From a virus, in the IMG/VR virus record IMGVR_UViG_3300021599_002278, positions 1-47,035 of that record: a stretch of DNA of 47,035 nt, one strand, 5' to 3'. The notes beneath the pieces are model-generated. The model saw only the letters and a program-made list of their open reading frames with translations. It ran no database searches and was not told the DNA's origin. Numbering within the stretch: the first letter of the stretch is position 1; each line of letters opens with the position of its first letter. The translations under genes were made by a program, and so were the position numbers. This document shows, one piece after another, positions 18,079 to 26,161 of the stretch.

Positions 18079-18153
18079 GGGGATATAGCTTAATCTGGTT
18101 AAAGCATTTGTCTTATATACAAACGATTCTGGGTTCAAATCCCAGTATCCCTA
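18079..18153 (+). tRNA. tRNA-Ile (UAU)
   Basis: A complete 75-nt cloverleaf: acceptor GGGGATA/TATCCCT (one G-T pair), D-stem GCTT/AAGC, anticodon loop CTTATAT in stem TTTGT/ACAAA, T-arm CTGGG-TTCAAAT-CCCAG, discriminator A. The UAU anticodon reads AUA directly, whereas most bacteria use a lysidine-modified CAU tRNA. AUA is frequent in this phage's rightward genes. Confidence 0.92.
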
Positions 18154-18161
18154 CTAAAGTC

Positions 18162-18191
18162 TTGACAGTGAAATTTTGATAATGTTATAAT
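18162..18191 (+). promoter_or_regulatory. Consensus promoter TTGACA-N18-TATAAT
   Basis: Perfect hexamers (18162-18167; 18186-18191). The predicted start falls on GGGGGG-TC-GGGGGG (18198-18211). It drives the DeoC operon. Confidence 0.8.
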
Positions 18192-18264
18192 TCCATAGGG
18201 GGGTCGGGGGGTCAGCAAATCAACAAATAACAAATATTTAATATATATAATATATAAGGATAAT

Positions 18265-18360
18265 ATGGATAAAAAGTTAAAGAAAATGAAGAATGCAGTC
18301 CTAGTATTTTCTTGGATCTGGATAGCTGGTTGGATTTGGTATATATGGCATCTGAATTAG
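18265..18360 (+). CDS. Single-span membrane miniprotein, 31 aa
   Basis: MDKKLKKMKNAVLVFSWIWI then 'AGWIWYIWHLN': a basic N-terminus and a Trp-rich transmembrane helix. AAGGA RBS. Overlaps the DeoC gene by 16 nt, so it may couple its translation. Confidence 0.6.
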   Translation: MDKKLKKMKNAVLVFSWIWIAGWIWYIWHLN

Positions 18361-19154
18361 AATTTTTGCAATTTTCAAGTAAAATTGATCACTCAGTATT
18401 AAACCCTTCATACACAGATGATGAAGCTATAGAAGAAGTTAAAGTGTCTGCTTGGTACAGAACTAAGTATGCTATTGTAAAACCACATCACTTGCCTATA
18501 ACAAAAACTGTTCCAGGTGGTAATATAATAAGCACTATCGGATTTCCTCATGGCGGAAACTCAATGAGAAGTAAGATAATCGAAGCTCAGTATTTGCATA
18601 CATTTATGTGTAAGGAAGCTGATATGGTTATGAATATAGGTGCATTTAGATCTAAAAAGTTTAAGTATGTAGAAGATGAAATTATAGCTGTAAAAAATGC
18701 TTTAAATAATGTTATTAATACAGCTCCAGGTGTTACTTTGCCAAGTGGAGATTCTAGATCTCATAATGGTTCAGGTTCTGTGCTAAAGGTAATTATTGAA
18801 GTTGGACATCTAACAGATGATGAGATTGCTGATGCTTGCAAACTTGTAGAGCAAGCAGGTGGAGATTTTGTAAAGACATCTAGTGGATATGGTCCTAGAG
18901 GAGCAACACTAAAAGATATTGAGATTATGAAAAATTCTGTTAGCTCAGCTGTTGGAGTAAAAGCAGCGGGTGGAATTAGAACATTAGAATCAGCACTTGC
19001 AATGATAGATGCAGGAGCAGATAGACTAGGACTTACTGCAACTAAGAAAATATGTGATGATTGGCGTATTATGCATGGATTAATTGATTTAGATTGGGAT
19101 AATCCAGATTACAAAGATCATAAAGTAACAGATGCGATGTTAAATCAACTATGA
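18345..19154 (+). CDS. deoC: Deoxyribose-phosphate aldolase (DeoC)
   Basis: A 269-aa TIM-barrel class I aldolase converting 2-deoxyribose-5-phosphate to glyceraldehyde-3-phosphate and acetaldehyde (nucleoside salvage). Seen: 'KIDHSVLNP' start motif, D93, Schiff-base Lys K177 in 'FVKTSSGYGPRG', and K206 in 'GVKAAGGIRT'. An extra ~20-residue Gly/Ser-rich loop (about 126-145) precedes the 'KVIIEVG' strand. ATG 18345 is preferred over an upstream TTG. It likely recycles deoxynucleosides from host DNA. Confidence 0.92.
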   Translation: MASELEFLQFSSKIDHSVLNPSYTDDEAIEEVKVSAWYRTKYAIVKPHHLPITKTVPGGNIISTIGFPHGGNSMRSKIIEAQYLHTFMCKEADMVMNIGAFRSKKFKYVEDEIIAVKNALNNVINTAPGVTLPSGDSRSHNGSGSVLKVIIEVGHLTDDEIADACKLVEQAGGDFVKTSSGYGPRGATLKDIEIMKNSVSSAVGVKAAGGIRTLESALAMIDAGADRLGLTATKKICDDWRIMHGLIDLDWDNPDYKDHKVTDAMLNQL

Positions 19155-19261
19155 AATTTTGTACTTATTGCGATAAGCTATCATATACTTCTAAATTAAC
19201 TGCAGATGGTAAAATTATATATTATTGTTCAGATCATGCTATAAATATCTCAGTCGACTAG
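19151..19261 (+). CDS. Zinc-knuckle miniprotein, 36 aa
   Basis: MKFCTYCDKLSYTSKLTADG then 'KIIYYCSDHAINISVD'. C-x2-C and C-x2-H ends separated by two strands resemble the N-terminal zinc ribbon of RNA polymerase subunit Rpb9/TFIIS-like proteins, but it is too short to be sure. ATGA overlap with DeoC. Confidence 0.6.
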   Translation: MKFCTYCDKLSYTSKLTADGKIIYYCSDHAINISVD

Positions 19262-19277
19262 GTTTATTATATATAGT
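19254..19277 (+). promoter_or_regulatory. Possible short-spacer promoter TCGACT-N12-TATAGT
   Basis: Same geometry as 4839-4862. A second -10-like TAGAAT (19286-19291) lies exactly 6 nt before the HNH gene's ATG. Confidence 0.35.
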
Positions 19278-19297
19278 ACTAATGATAGAATGTAGCT

Positions 19298-19582
19298 ATG
19301 AAATCAGAAAAGTCTTCTGTAGCTAAACAAAAGGCATTTCTGACTAGATATATTCAAGAATTAAAAAGTAAAACTCCCTGTATGGATTGCAAAGAATCAT
19401 ATCCATACTACGTAATGGATTTTGATCATGTACGTGGGCGGAAACAAGCAAATGTAATGGAACTAGTTTCTACTCTATCTAAGAAAAGAATAGATGAAGA
19501 AATATCTAAGTGTGAGATTGTTTGTTCTAATTGTCATAGAATAAGAACTCATTTAAGAAAAATTAAAAAGATAAATAAGTAA
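19298..19582 (+). CDS. HNH endonuclease-like protein, 94 aa
   Basis: A basic N-terminal helix, then C-x2-C (TPCMDCKES), the HNH core 'VMDFDHVRGRK' with D-x-D-H, and a second C-x2-C-H (IVCSNCHRIRTH): two zinc pairs around a beta-beta-alpha metal site. Either a free-standing homing-type nuclease or a terminase-associated HNH; no terminase is in view, so the former is more likely. Predicted leaderless start. Confidence 0.85.
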   Translation: MKSEKSSVAKQKAFLTRYIQELKSKTPCMDCKESYPYYVMDFDHVRGRKQANVMELVSTLSKKRIDEEISKCEIVCSNCHRIRTHLRKIKKINK

Positions 19583-19631
19583 TATATTCTAGTTGACTAA
19601 GATATATATGAATAATAAAACGGGGGGATAT

Positions 19632-19934
19632 ATGGAAAATCGTCTCAGATTGGCCTATGAGAGCTCAAGACTCGAAAACAAGAACTTCTACCTTGGAGAT
19701 GAGATCTTGGCTAAAAAGGCCCTTGGAGTATTTATAGACTATATTCTAGAAAAGTTGCTAGAATGTCCCAATGTAGAATATTCAAAGTGCTCTACTTGGT
19801 GGAGACATGATGATTGTAATAAATTGATGGAAATGTTATTCGAATTGACTGGAAATATTAAATATAAGGCAGTATATGGTGATAGGTTACTATCTGAACC
19901 TGCTGATGGTAAGCAATTGAACCTATGGGATTAA
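19632..19934 (+). CDS. Hypothetical protein, 100 aa
   Basis: ATG 19632 has GGGGGG 4 nt upstream; an ATG at 19608 is an alternative. MENRLRLAYESSRLENKNFY..., 'YSKCSTWWRHDDCNKLMEML'. Helical with a Trp-Trp-Arg-His centre; no family recognised. Overlaps the convergent gene at 19931 by 4 nt. Confidence 0.6.
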   Translation: MENRLRLAYESSRLENKNFYLGDEILAKKALGVFIDYILEKLLECPNVEYSKCSTWWRHDDCNKLMEMLFELTGNIKYKAVYGDRLLSEPADGKQLNLWD

Positions 19935-20122
19935 ATTAGGTTCTTCTTCTCCCGCCGCACTTTCACTTTTTTAATCCAATATAAAGGATTAAGCGCATTT
20001 AATATTTTATATATACGAGCTTCTATTTTCTTCTCTATCTTAGCAGTATTAGACTCTTCCTGAAAATACTTAGTTCGGAAGTATGGGTTATTCATCTGCT
20101 TCGAAAAATGATGTGGGCTCAT
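19931..20122 (-). CDS. Basic hypothetical protein, 63 aa
   Basis: MSPHHFSKQMNNPYFRTKYF ... 'ARIYKILNALNPLYWIKKVK' 'VRREKKNLI'. Amphipathic and strongly basic; possibly membrane- or DNA-associated. Confidence 0.5.
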   Translation of the reverse strand: MSPHHFSKQMNNPYFRTKYFQEESNTAKIEKKIEARIYKILNALNPLYWIKKVKVRREKKNLI

Positions 20123-20177
20123 ATTTTAATTATACCCCCAAACCTTTCTTTTTTCGCCGCACTTTTTTCGCACTATT

Positions 20178-20456
20178 TTATTCTATTACCATAACTGCAA
20201 CAGAAATTGATTGCAAAGGATCTTCAGATATTACATATAGCCTATCGTTATAAGGCACACCCTCTATTGTAACTGGAGGCTGATCGTGCTCTACTCTTAT
20301 GCCATATTTAGTTAAAGATACATCTGGTCCACCAACTAGTATATGCTTATTTGCACTTAAATTTGTAATAATTATTTTATAATAAGATTGCACTTCATCT
20401 GGAAAGCTAAGCTCCACAGGAGTCGCATTTGCCGTTACTAGCTTGGTTCTAATCAT
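20178..20456 (-). CDS. Hypothetical beta-rich protein, 92 aa
   Basis: MIRTKLVTANATPVELSFPD, 'YYKIIITNLSANKHILVGGP', 'IEGVPYNDRLYVISEDPLQS' and 'ISVAVMVIE': an all-beta jelly-roll-like pattern often seen in small virion accessory proteins. It is in a leftward gene apart from the late block. A structural role is possible, not shown. Confidence 0.55.
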   Translation of the reverse strand: MIRTKLVTANATPVELSFPDEVQSYYKIIITNLSANKHILVGGPDVSLTKYGIRVEHDQPPVTIEGVPYNDRLYVISEDPLQSISVAVMVIE

Positions 20457-20484
20457 ACCCTAATTATACACCCATATAAACACA

Positions 20485-20516
20485 AAACCCAACCAGAGGC
20501 GGATCCGATTGGGTTT
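20485..20516 (-). terminator. Hairpin terminator
   Basis: AAACCCAA...TTGGGTTT stem around CGGATCCG, downstream of the 20608 gene on the minus strand. Confidence 0.6.
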
Positions 20517-20607
20517 ATGTAGTATATTACTATACATTATACTGGGAACATCTCTGCTCTACCAGCACTTCTTAATTGTAAAATAATAATTTTACAATGT
20601 CAATAGT

Positions 20608-20805
20608 TTAGGCATCAAAATTGATGACGCCCTTAGAGGCCAATATATCATAAAGTCCACCGCACATATATTCTAGCTGTGGTCTCATTTCTTCGATATA
20701 TTTCTCTAAATCAGCGAGTTTAGTACCTTCTTGATTCACAGCCGCCAAACGATTATCGTTATTAATCTTTTCGACCATAAGCAAGACTACTTGTTCTTTT
20801 GTCAT
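20608..20805 (-). CDS. Hypothetical helical protein, 65 aa
   Basis: MTKEQVVLLMVEKINNDNRL..., 'GTKLADLEKYIEEMRPQLEY'. Overlaps the upstream gene by 4 nt. Last gene of the 23039-20608 leftward operon. Confidence 0.6.
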   Translation of the reverse strand: MTKEQVVLLMVEKINNDNRLAAVNQEGTKLADLEKYIEEMRPQLEYMCGGLYDILASKGVINFDA

Positions 20806-21020
20806 TTATTTTCCTCTTCATTGTTAGGGACGTAAGAAGGGACTGGTCCCAATAAGTAACCCTTCTCATGATATTCTACCATTTTTTCTACGTCTTGGCT
20901 ACCAGCAACCTCTTTTGCAATAAGGGTAAGCATGTCATATATTCTGTGCAGCATAATATAATTTACTAGTGGCAAATTATCTTCTATGCTATTCGTCTGT
21001 TGATTCTGGTCTTCCTGCAT
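20802..21020 (-). CDS. Hypothetical protein, 72 aa
   Basis: MQEDQNQQTNSIEDNLPLVN then a helix (YIMLHRIYDMLTLIAKEVAG) and acidic tail. Overlaps the next two genes in other frames. Function unknown. Confidence 0.6.
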   Translation of the reverse strand: MQEDQNQQTNSIEDNLPLVNYIMLHRIYDMLTLIAKEVAGSQDVEKMVEYHEKGYLLGPVPSYVPNNEEENK

Positions 21021-21102
21021 CTAGCCAAAATACCTCTCTACCCATTGCATCTGTAACATACATTGCAGATCCTTCATATTCTATTTTTTCAGGCTCACAC
21101 AT
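20989..21102 (-). CDS. Hypothetical protein, 37 aa
   Basis: MCEPEKIEYEGSAMYVTDAM then 'GREVFWLDAGRPESTDE'. Overlaps the GT61-like gene end (8 nt) and the 72-aa gene (32 nt). The motif 'YVTDAMGREVFWLD' looks like a small beta-hairpin. Confidence 0.5.
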   Translation of the reverse strand: MCEPEKIEYEGSAMYVTDAMGREVFWLDAGRPESTDE

Positions 21103-22276
21103 TTTGAAACCATTTCTTAATTATAGGGCTTTCAGTTGTTTCTAAATACTCTATCATGCTTTCAGGGTTATTATCTGTATAAATATTTTTAACCTCATGG
21201 TCCCATCTAGCAGACTGGTTTGAATATATTAACCAGTCCTGACTTTTGTCTGGATAAAATATAATTTGTTGGGTTCCTTTATCTGCATACATAGCATTTA
21301 AAAAGTTACTTCCAACTATTCCAACAATACACTCAGCTTCAGTAACAGATTTAATCTGATCCATCATATTAATGTCTTCATTATAAAAAATTTCAAATCC
21401 TTTAGATTCCATATAGTCATTTAATTTATCTGTATTTGAAATTGCTCTATCGCTATAGAGTTTAGTGTTTCTAGCTATGAATATTTTTTTTCCAGGAATG
21501 GTTCTACTTATAAGACCGCTTTCGGCAAAATTTCTTTTTAAAATCTCAAAAGAATCTGAGTACAGAAGTAAAGTAGGTTGTCCAAATGTAATGATTTGAT
21601 AAGATAGCTTAAAGGCTAAGCTTTCGTGTCTTGTAGGAAAGACTCTTTTTACTCCAGATAGCCCAGTATTGTTTGACCAATGAATGTAGTTAGTTGTATA
21701 TGTCTCACTGTCGTTAGCAGGCTCAAATCCCATGTCGGTATAATAAAATACATAAGCTGAGTCTGCAGATATTACTTTATTAAACTTAGAGTCTGTACAC
21801 TCATAATCAATTTCATAAAAATTTAAAAAATCAAGCCAATATCTCAAAGGTTCAGTGTTTATGTCTTTCGCCTGTTGAGCAGTCATTAAAAACGTTTTAT
21901 ATATTTTATCTTCAGTAATCATGCTTTCTCTGGCATTAAAAACAACTTTAAATTTTTCATTATTTTCTTTTAGCGTAAGAATTATTGGCATAATTTCAAG
22001 CATGTCGTGAAAATATTTTTTTGTAATTGGTATTGTAAGTATAGCTCCATCGTAATGTTCTTCTTGCTTATTATTAAATTCACCAACCATAGGAATCATT
22101 ATTCCATTAAACTGATGTCTATAATTTATTACAGGATTTTTTACTTTTACATAAAACCCAAATTCTCCGTAAGGCTTAACATCCTCAACTTGCTCTAAAG
22201 ATCTTATTTCTTCAAAAAAGGCTTCTCTTACTTCTGGATGAGTTATTGTTATTCCTTTAATTGGACCAGCAGCCAC
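21095..22276 (-). CDS. GT61-like glycosyltransferase (DUF563), 393 aa
   Basis: The C-terminal half has the GT61 order: 'KKIFIARNTKLYSDRAISNT' (R-N...R), 'DKLNDYMESKGFEIFYNEDI' (GFE), 'DQIKSVTEAECIVGIVGSNF' and 'LNAMY' (glycan-donor loop, usually V-G-x-H-G-A/S). The usual His before the GS motif is Val here. It probably transfers a sugar onto a virion or surface glycan; donor and acceptor unknown. Confidence 0.7.
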   Translation of the reverse strand: MAAGPIKGITITHPEVREAFFEEIRSLEQVEDVKPYGEFGFYVKVKNPVINYRHQFNGIMIPMVGEFNNKQEEHYDGAILTIPITKKYFHDMLEIMPIILTLKENNEKFKVVFNARESMITEDKIYKTFLMTAQQAKDINTEPLRYWLDFLNFYEIDYECTDSKFNKVISADSAYVFYYTDMGFEPANDSETYTTNYIHWSNNTGLSGVKRVFPTRHESLAFKLSYQIITFGQPTLLLYSDSFEILKRNFAESGLISRTIPGKKIFIARNTKLYSDRAISNTDKLNDYMESKGFEIFYNEDINMMDQIKSVTEAECIVGIVGSNFLNAMYADKGTQQIIFYPDKSQDWLIYSNQSARWDHEVKNIYTDNNPESMIEYLETTESPIIKKWFQNV

Positions 22277-22482
22277 TACAACCCCTTTATCTGTTTGCAG
22301 AGCTTATCATAAAAATCTAAGCCTATATTTTTTTTATAAGAACATGATAAGCAGTATAAGTATATATTACCATTTAAGTCTTCATTAGACATAAGAAGGC
22401 CCTGATCCAGAGGACAATCGAGTCTTGGAACAAGGCCTTCTCTTGATAAGGCTATATATTTAGATACGTATTGTATCTGCAT
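22276..22482 (-). CDS. Zinc-finger-like small protein, 68 aa
   Basis: 'PRLDCPLDQGLLMSNEDLNG' then 'NIYLYCLSCSYKKNIG'; one C...C-x2-C cluster. Overlaps the GT61 gene start by 1 nt. Similar small proteins are common in actinophages; function unknown. Confidence 0.6.
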   Translation of the reverse strand: MQIQYVSKYIALSREGLVPRLDCPLDQGLLMSNEDLNGNIYLYCLSCSYKKNIGLDFYDKLCKQIKGL

Positions 22483-22487
22483 CTGAC

Positions 22488-23039
22488 CTACTTCTTGTTA
22501 TCAGTCGGGAATTGCAATAGCCATTCCTGTGCTTTTGGGGTCATACCCTTCCAAGCTGACCAATCAATACCGCCATTGGTCATGTAGTACGTTATCTCTG
22601 CGTTTGTTACTGGGTCGAATAACTCTTTGTTACTCTTTAGGTCGAATTTCTCAAGTCTTTCAGGACCTAAGTCTCCGATCATATTTATCTGGAATATTCC
22701 GTAGGAATTGTCTCCAGTTTTCTTATTCCCGTTATATGCAAGCGGTCTTCCATTAGATTCACGCTTTGCTATTGACCAGGCTTTCTTAAGGCCTGTTCCT
22801 TCGAATCCTACAGTCTTAAGTAGCGTTAGCAACTCTTGATCTGTAAGCATCTCAGATGGCTTGTAAATCTCTTTACTAAAACTATCTAAGACTTCTTGCT
22901 TTAATTGGGCTTCAGTTTTCACTAAAGGTTTTACTTTTAAGGCATTTGCAGGCTGGACTGGAAACAAAAATAATGTTATCATTACTATTGTTACCAGGTT
23001 ATGAGCCAAATCACTTACCTGTTGTTTTATTTTCTCCAT
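22488..23039 (-). CDS. Secreted lysozyme-like / lytic transglycosylase
   Basis: ATG 23039 lies 9 nt after AAAGGAGG. The N-terminus has a basic region, hydrophobic helix (LVTIVMITLFLFPV) and an AxA signal-peptidase site (PANA|LK). The C-terminal domain has the catalytic Glu in 'AWSIAKRESNGRPLAYNG', 'DNSYGIFQINMIG' and 'ELFDPVTNAEITYYM', the lysozyme/SLT fold found in phage lysins. Sec-dependent export would let it act without a holin pore. 183 aa. Confidence 0.85.
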   Translation of the reverse strand: MEKIKQQVSDLAHNLVTIVMITLFLFPVQPANALKVKPLVKTEAQLKQEVLDSFSKEIYKPSEMLTDQELLTLLKTVGFEGTGLKKAWSIAKRESNGRPLAYNGNKKTGDNSYGIFQINMIGDLGPERLEKFDLKSNKELFDPVTNAEITYYMTNGGIDWSAWKGMTPKAQEWLLQFPTDNKK

Positions 23040-23072
23040 TGGCATTTCCTCCTTTAGAGATAACGAACTATA

Positions 23073-23102
23073 ATAGTAGCATTGATTGGATAAGCCTGTC
23101 AA
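23073..23102 (-). promoter_or_regulatory. Promoter TTGACA-N18-TACTAT for the lysin operon
   Basis: Minus strand: -35 at 23102-23097, -10 at 23078-23073. Divergent from the glycosyltransferase at 23124, whose upstream region carries TAGTTAACTA. Confidence 0.7.
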
Positions 23103-23123
23103 CCTAGTTAACTAAAAAAATAT

Positions 23124-24110
23124 ATGCAAATATCATTCTCTACGCCTAAAATTAACTTAACTCAAAATACTGGTTATGGCTATGCTAGCTGGAATATTAT
23201 ACAATCTTTGCAAAAATTAGGGCATCAAACACCATTTCAAGATTACCGTGCTCCAGTACAATTAAATTTTGCACAGCCATTTCAACATAAACTTCATAAA
23301 AATCAATACCAAATTAGTTATACACCTTGGGAATCTACAGTAGTTCCAAAAACATGGTTTCCAATGGTAAATTATTGTGATGAAGTCTGGGCTACATCAG
23401 ATTGGTGTGCAAATGTTTTTGAAGATAATGGAATGAAAAATGTAAAAGTTTATCCTCATGGAATTAGTCCAGCATGGAAGCCTAAAAAAAGACAAGAGTC
23501 TGATGTTATTAAATTTTTGCATGTTGGCGAGCCAGCTCCTAGAAAAGCGGGACAGATGGTTGTGAATGCATTTGTTTCTTTATTTGGTAATAACCCAAAG
23601 TATAGTTTAACTATAAAAGCATATAGAGAAAACACAACAAGAGTTTTTAATAATTTTATAGATAAAGAAATAATTGGTTTGCCAGACAAAATGTATAATA
23701 ATATAAAAGTTATTACCGAAGACATGTCTGAAGAAGAATTGGTTAGGTTGTATCACGATCACGATGTTTTAGTTTATCCAAGTTACGGTGAGGGATTTGG
23801 ATTTATACCGCTTCAAGCCTTAGCTACTGGTATGCCAACTATATGTACTGGTGGATGGGCACATTACTTTAAATTTTTAGGACCACTTGTTTTAAAATCA
23901 ACTTTACAAGATTCAAAATTTTTTAATCTTCCTGGTAAAGTATATGAACCAAACTATCAACACCTACTTGAGCTTATGAGAGATGTTACTCAAAATTTTA
24001 AAGCATATTCTGGATACTACTATAAACAATCTGAAGAAATACATAATGAATATAATTGGATCCAGTTGACTAAGAATAGCTTTGATCCAATTTTTAAAAA
24101 ATTTAAATAA
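23124..24110 (+). CDS. GT4-family glycosyltransferase, 328 aa
   Basis: A GT-B fold enzyme: N-terminal 'NTGYGYASWNIIQSLQKLGH', inter-domain 'KVYPHGISPAWKP', and the donor-binding 'DVLVYPSYGEGFGFIPLQA' with the E-G-F-G-F-x-x-x-x-A motif and 'ATGMPTICT'. It resembles the T4-like cyanophage glycosyltransferases. Acceptor unknown. No strong RBS; the start is near a TAGTTAACTA motif. With the GT61 gene it suggests glycan modification of virion or cell surface. Confidence 0.88.
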   Translation: MQISFSTPKINLTQNTGYGYASWNIIQSLQKLGHQTPFQDYRAPVQLNFAQPFQHKLHKNQYQISYTPWESTVVPKTWFPMVNYCDEVWATSDWCANVFEDNGMKNVKVYPHGISPAWKPKKRQESDVIKFLHVGEPAPRKAGQMVVNAFVSLFGNNPKYSLTIKAYRENTTRVFNNFIDKEIIGLPDKMYNNIKVITEDMSEEELVRLYHDHDVLVYPSYGEGFGFIPLQALATGMPTICTGGWAHYFKFLGPLVLKSTLQDSKFFNLPGKVYEPNYQHLLELMRDVTQNFKAYSGYYYKQSEEIHNEYNWIQLTKNSFDPIFKKFK

Positions 24111-24200
24111 GCTCTTCCCCTTTGAATTAAAGTTTGGTAGAATTGAGCTTCAACTAAAAATTATAGAACCGCAAGGCGGAGAAAAGGTGTTATTTAAAAA

Positions 24201-25861
24201 ATGTCAAAAACTATTGCAAACCCATATGAAAATTTCATTGCTCTGTCTCGTTATGCGAGATGGATTCCAGAAGAAGGACGCCGTGAAACTTGGGGCGAAA
24301 CAGTAGACAGATATTTTAACTTTATGTTAGATCATCTAAAGGTAAACAATAACTATGTTCCATCAGAAAGCCTAGTCACAGAATTAAAAGATGCTGTATT
24401 TAATCGTAACGTAATGCCTTCTATGAGATCTGTAATGACTGCAGGTGCCGCATTAGATAGAGACAATGTTGCAGGATATAACTGCTCATTTGTTCCAGTA
24501 GATTCACCACGCTCATTTGATGAAACTATGTATATCCTTATGTGTGGAACAGGTGTTGGGTTTTCTGTAGAATACAAGTATGTTAACAAACTTCCTTCCG
24601 TCCCAGAGACGTTTGAAAAAACAACAACAGTAATTGTTGTAGAAGATTCAAAACAAGGTTGGGCCAAAGCATATCGTGAACTGCTAGCTCTTTTGTGGAC
24701 AGGACAAGTTCCAGCAATTGATGTTTCTAAAGTTAGACCAGCAGGTGCTCGTCTTAAGACTATGGGAGGAAGATCATCTGGTCCACAGCCACTTATAAAC
24801 CTATTTGATTTTACTATTGCAAAATTTAAGAATGCGGCAGGCCGTCAACTTAAGCCAATTGAAGCACATGACATTATGTGTAAGATTGGAGAAGTTGTAG
24901 TAGTTGGCGGAGTAAGACGCTCAGCAATGATTTCTCTTTCTAATATTAATGATATTGAAATGGCTGCAGCCAAATCAGGTAATTGGTGGGAGAACAATAC
25001 TCAACGTGCACTTTCAAATAACTCTGTTGCATATTCACGCAAACCAGAGATGGAGCAGTTTATAGCAGAATGGAAGAATCTTTATGATTCAAAGTCAGGA
25101 GAACGAGGTATATACAATGTGGCCGCAGCTCAAGCCCAAGCAGCCAAGTATGGAAGAAGAGATCCAGTGATAAATTGGAAGATGCATTATCTCGACTTCG
25201 TGAGTATGCTCGTGAAATTAATAAAGAAGAGGCTGGGAAAATTGGGATTCCTGAGTCTGCAGCTATTACATGCGTAAAACCTTCTGGAACAGTTTCCCAA
25301 TTGGTCGGGGTATCTTCAGGAATGCATCCATGGCATTCCCCATACTATATTAGAACAGTCCGTGGCTCAAAGGGAGATCCAATTTCTGTATTTTTAAAAG
25401 AAGTTGGAATTCCAGTAGAAGACGATGTTATGAAGCCAAATGATACATACGTATTTTCATTTCCAGTAAAGGCTCCAGAAGGTGCTATTGTTAGAAACGA
25501 TTTAACTGCACTAGACCACTTGAATACTTGGTTGGTTTACCAACGTGCATGGTGTGAGCATAAGCCATCTATTACAGTTTCTGTAAAAGAAGAAGAGTGG
25601 ATGGAGGTAGGTGCATGGGTTTACAAGCATTTTGATGAAGTCTCTGGAATCTCATTCTTGCCACACTCAGATCATTCTTATAAGCAAGCCCCATATCAAG
25701 AGGTTACAGAAGAAGAATACTTAGAGTTGTTGGCAAAAATGCCTTCAGATATTCGTTGGGAAGATTTATCATTTTATGAGACAGAAGACGGAACTTCTAC
25801 AAATGCTACACTTGCATGCTCTTCAGATGGAAATTGCGAACTTGTAGATATTTCTGCTTAA
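24201..25861 (+). pseudogene. nrdJ: Class II (B12-dependent) ribonucleotide reductase lacking its catalytic centre
   Basis: The first part (24201 to about 25166) matches monomeric adenosylcobalamin RNR (RTPR type): 'VMPSMRSVMTAGAALDRDNV', 'AGYNCSFVPVD' with redox Cys C95, and 'GGVRRSAMISLSN'. It reaches 'KYGRRDP' and then loses frame (stop at 25277). A second frame, from about 25165, resumes with KLEDALSRLREYAREINKEE, 'AAITCVKPSGTVSQL' and ends with 'ACSSDGNCELVDI' (C-terminal redox Cys pair). The segment between, which in RTPR holds N-P-C-x-E-I with the thiyl-radical Cys and its redox partner (~130 residues), is absent. Neither fragment should be active. Confidence 0.85.
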
Positions 25862-25896
25862 TGGTAAAATAATAATATTGGGGGAAATACCCTCAA

Positions 25897-25921
25897 AATT
25901 CTGGGCACAGGGCCCAAAATT
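25897..25921 (+). terminator. Hairpin after the RNR remnant
   Basis: AATTcTGGGC / GCCCAaAATT stem with a small loop, 36 nt after the RNR stop and before the holin-like gene. Confidence 0.5.
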
Positions 25922-25933
25922 GGAGATGATCAA

Positions 25934-26161
25934 ATGAATAGAGATCTAAATAAGGACGGAAAGGTTACAATGACAGAGGAAATTTTAGCAGCGCTAGGAA
26001 CATATGCAAGAGCATTTCTTTCAGCCGCAATTGCTTTGTACATGACTGGAAACACAAATCCAAAGGATTTGTTGATGGGTGGCATCGCAGCCGTTGCTCC
26101 AGTAATTTTGAAGGCTCTTAGCCCAAGTAATCAAGAATTTGGTTTCAAGACTAAGAAGTAA
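25934..26161 (+). CDS. Holin-like membrane protein with N-terminal EF-hand loop, 75 aa
   Basis: Residues 4-15 (DLNKDGKVTMTE) are a canonical 12-residue EF-hand calcium loop, with D, N, D, G, V and E at positions 1, 3, 5, 6, 8 and 12. Two hydrophobic helices follow (about 20-38 and 46-62), then a basic tail, like small class II holins. RBS GGAGATGATC. Located at the start of the late block. Calcium binding and lysis function are inferred. Confidence 0.65.
   Translation: MNRDLNKDGKVTMTEEILAALGTYARAFLSAAIALYMTGNTNPKDLLMGGIAAVAPVILKALSPSNQEFGFKTKK

Noticed and set aside
18312-18344. An upstream TTG start for DeoC
   Set aside because: The added residues are only an alternative reading of the Trp-rich miniprotein, and ATG 18345 gives the usual DeoC N-terminus.
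24082-24306. A 74-aa rightward frame across the GT4-RNR junction
   Set aside because: It overlaps both conserved genes in another frame and has no RBS.
25160-25190. An intein or group I intron interrupting the RNR gene
   Set aside because: No extra DNA is inserted; sequence is missing between the two conserved parts, and no splice motifs are present.
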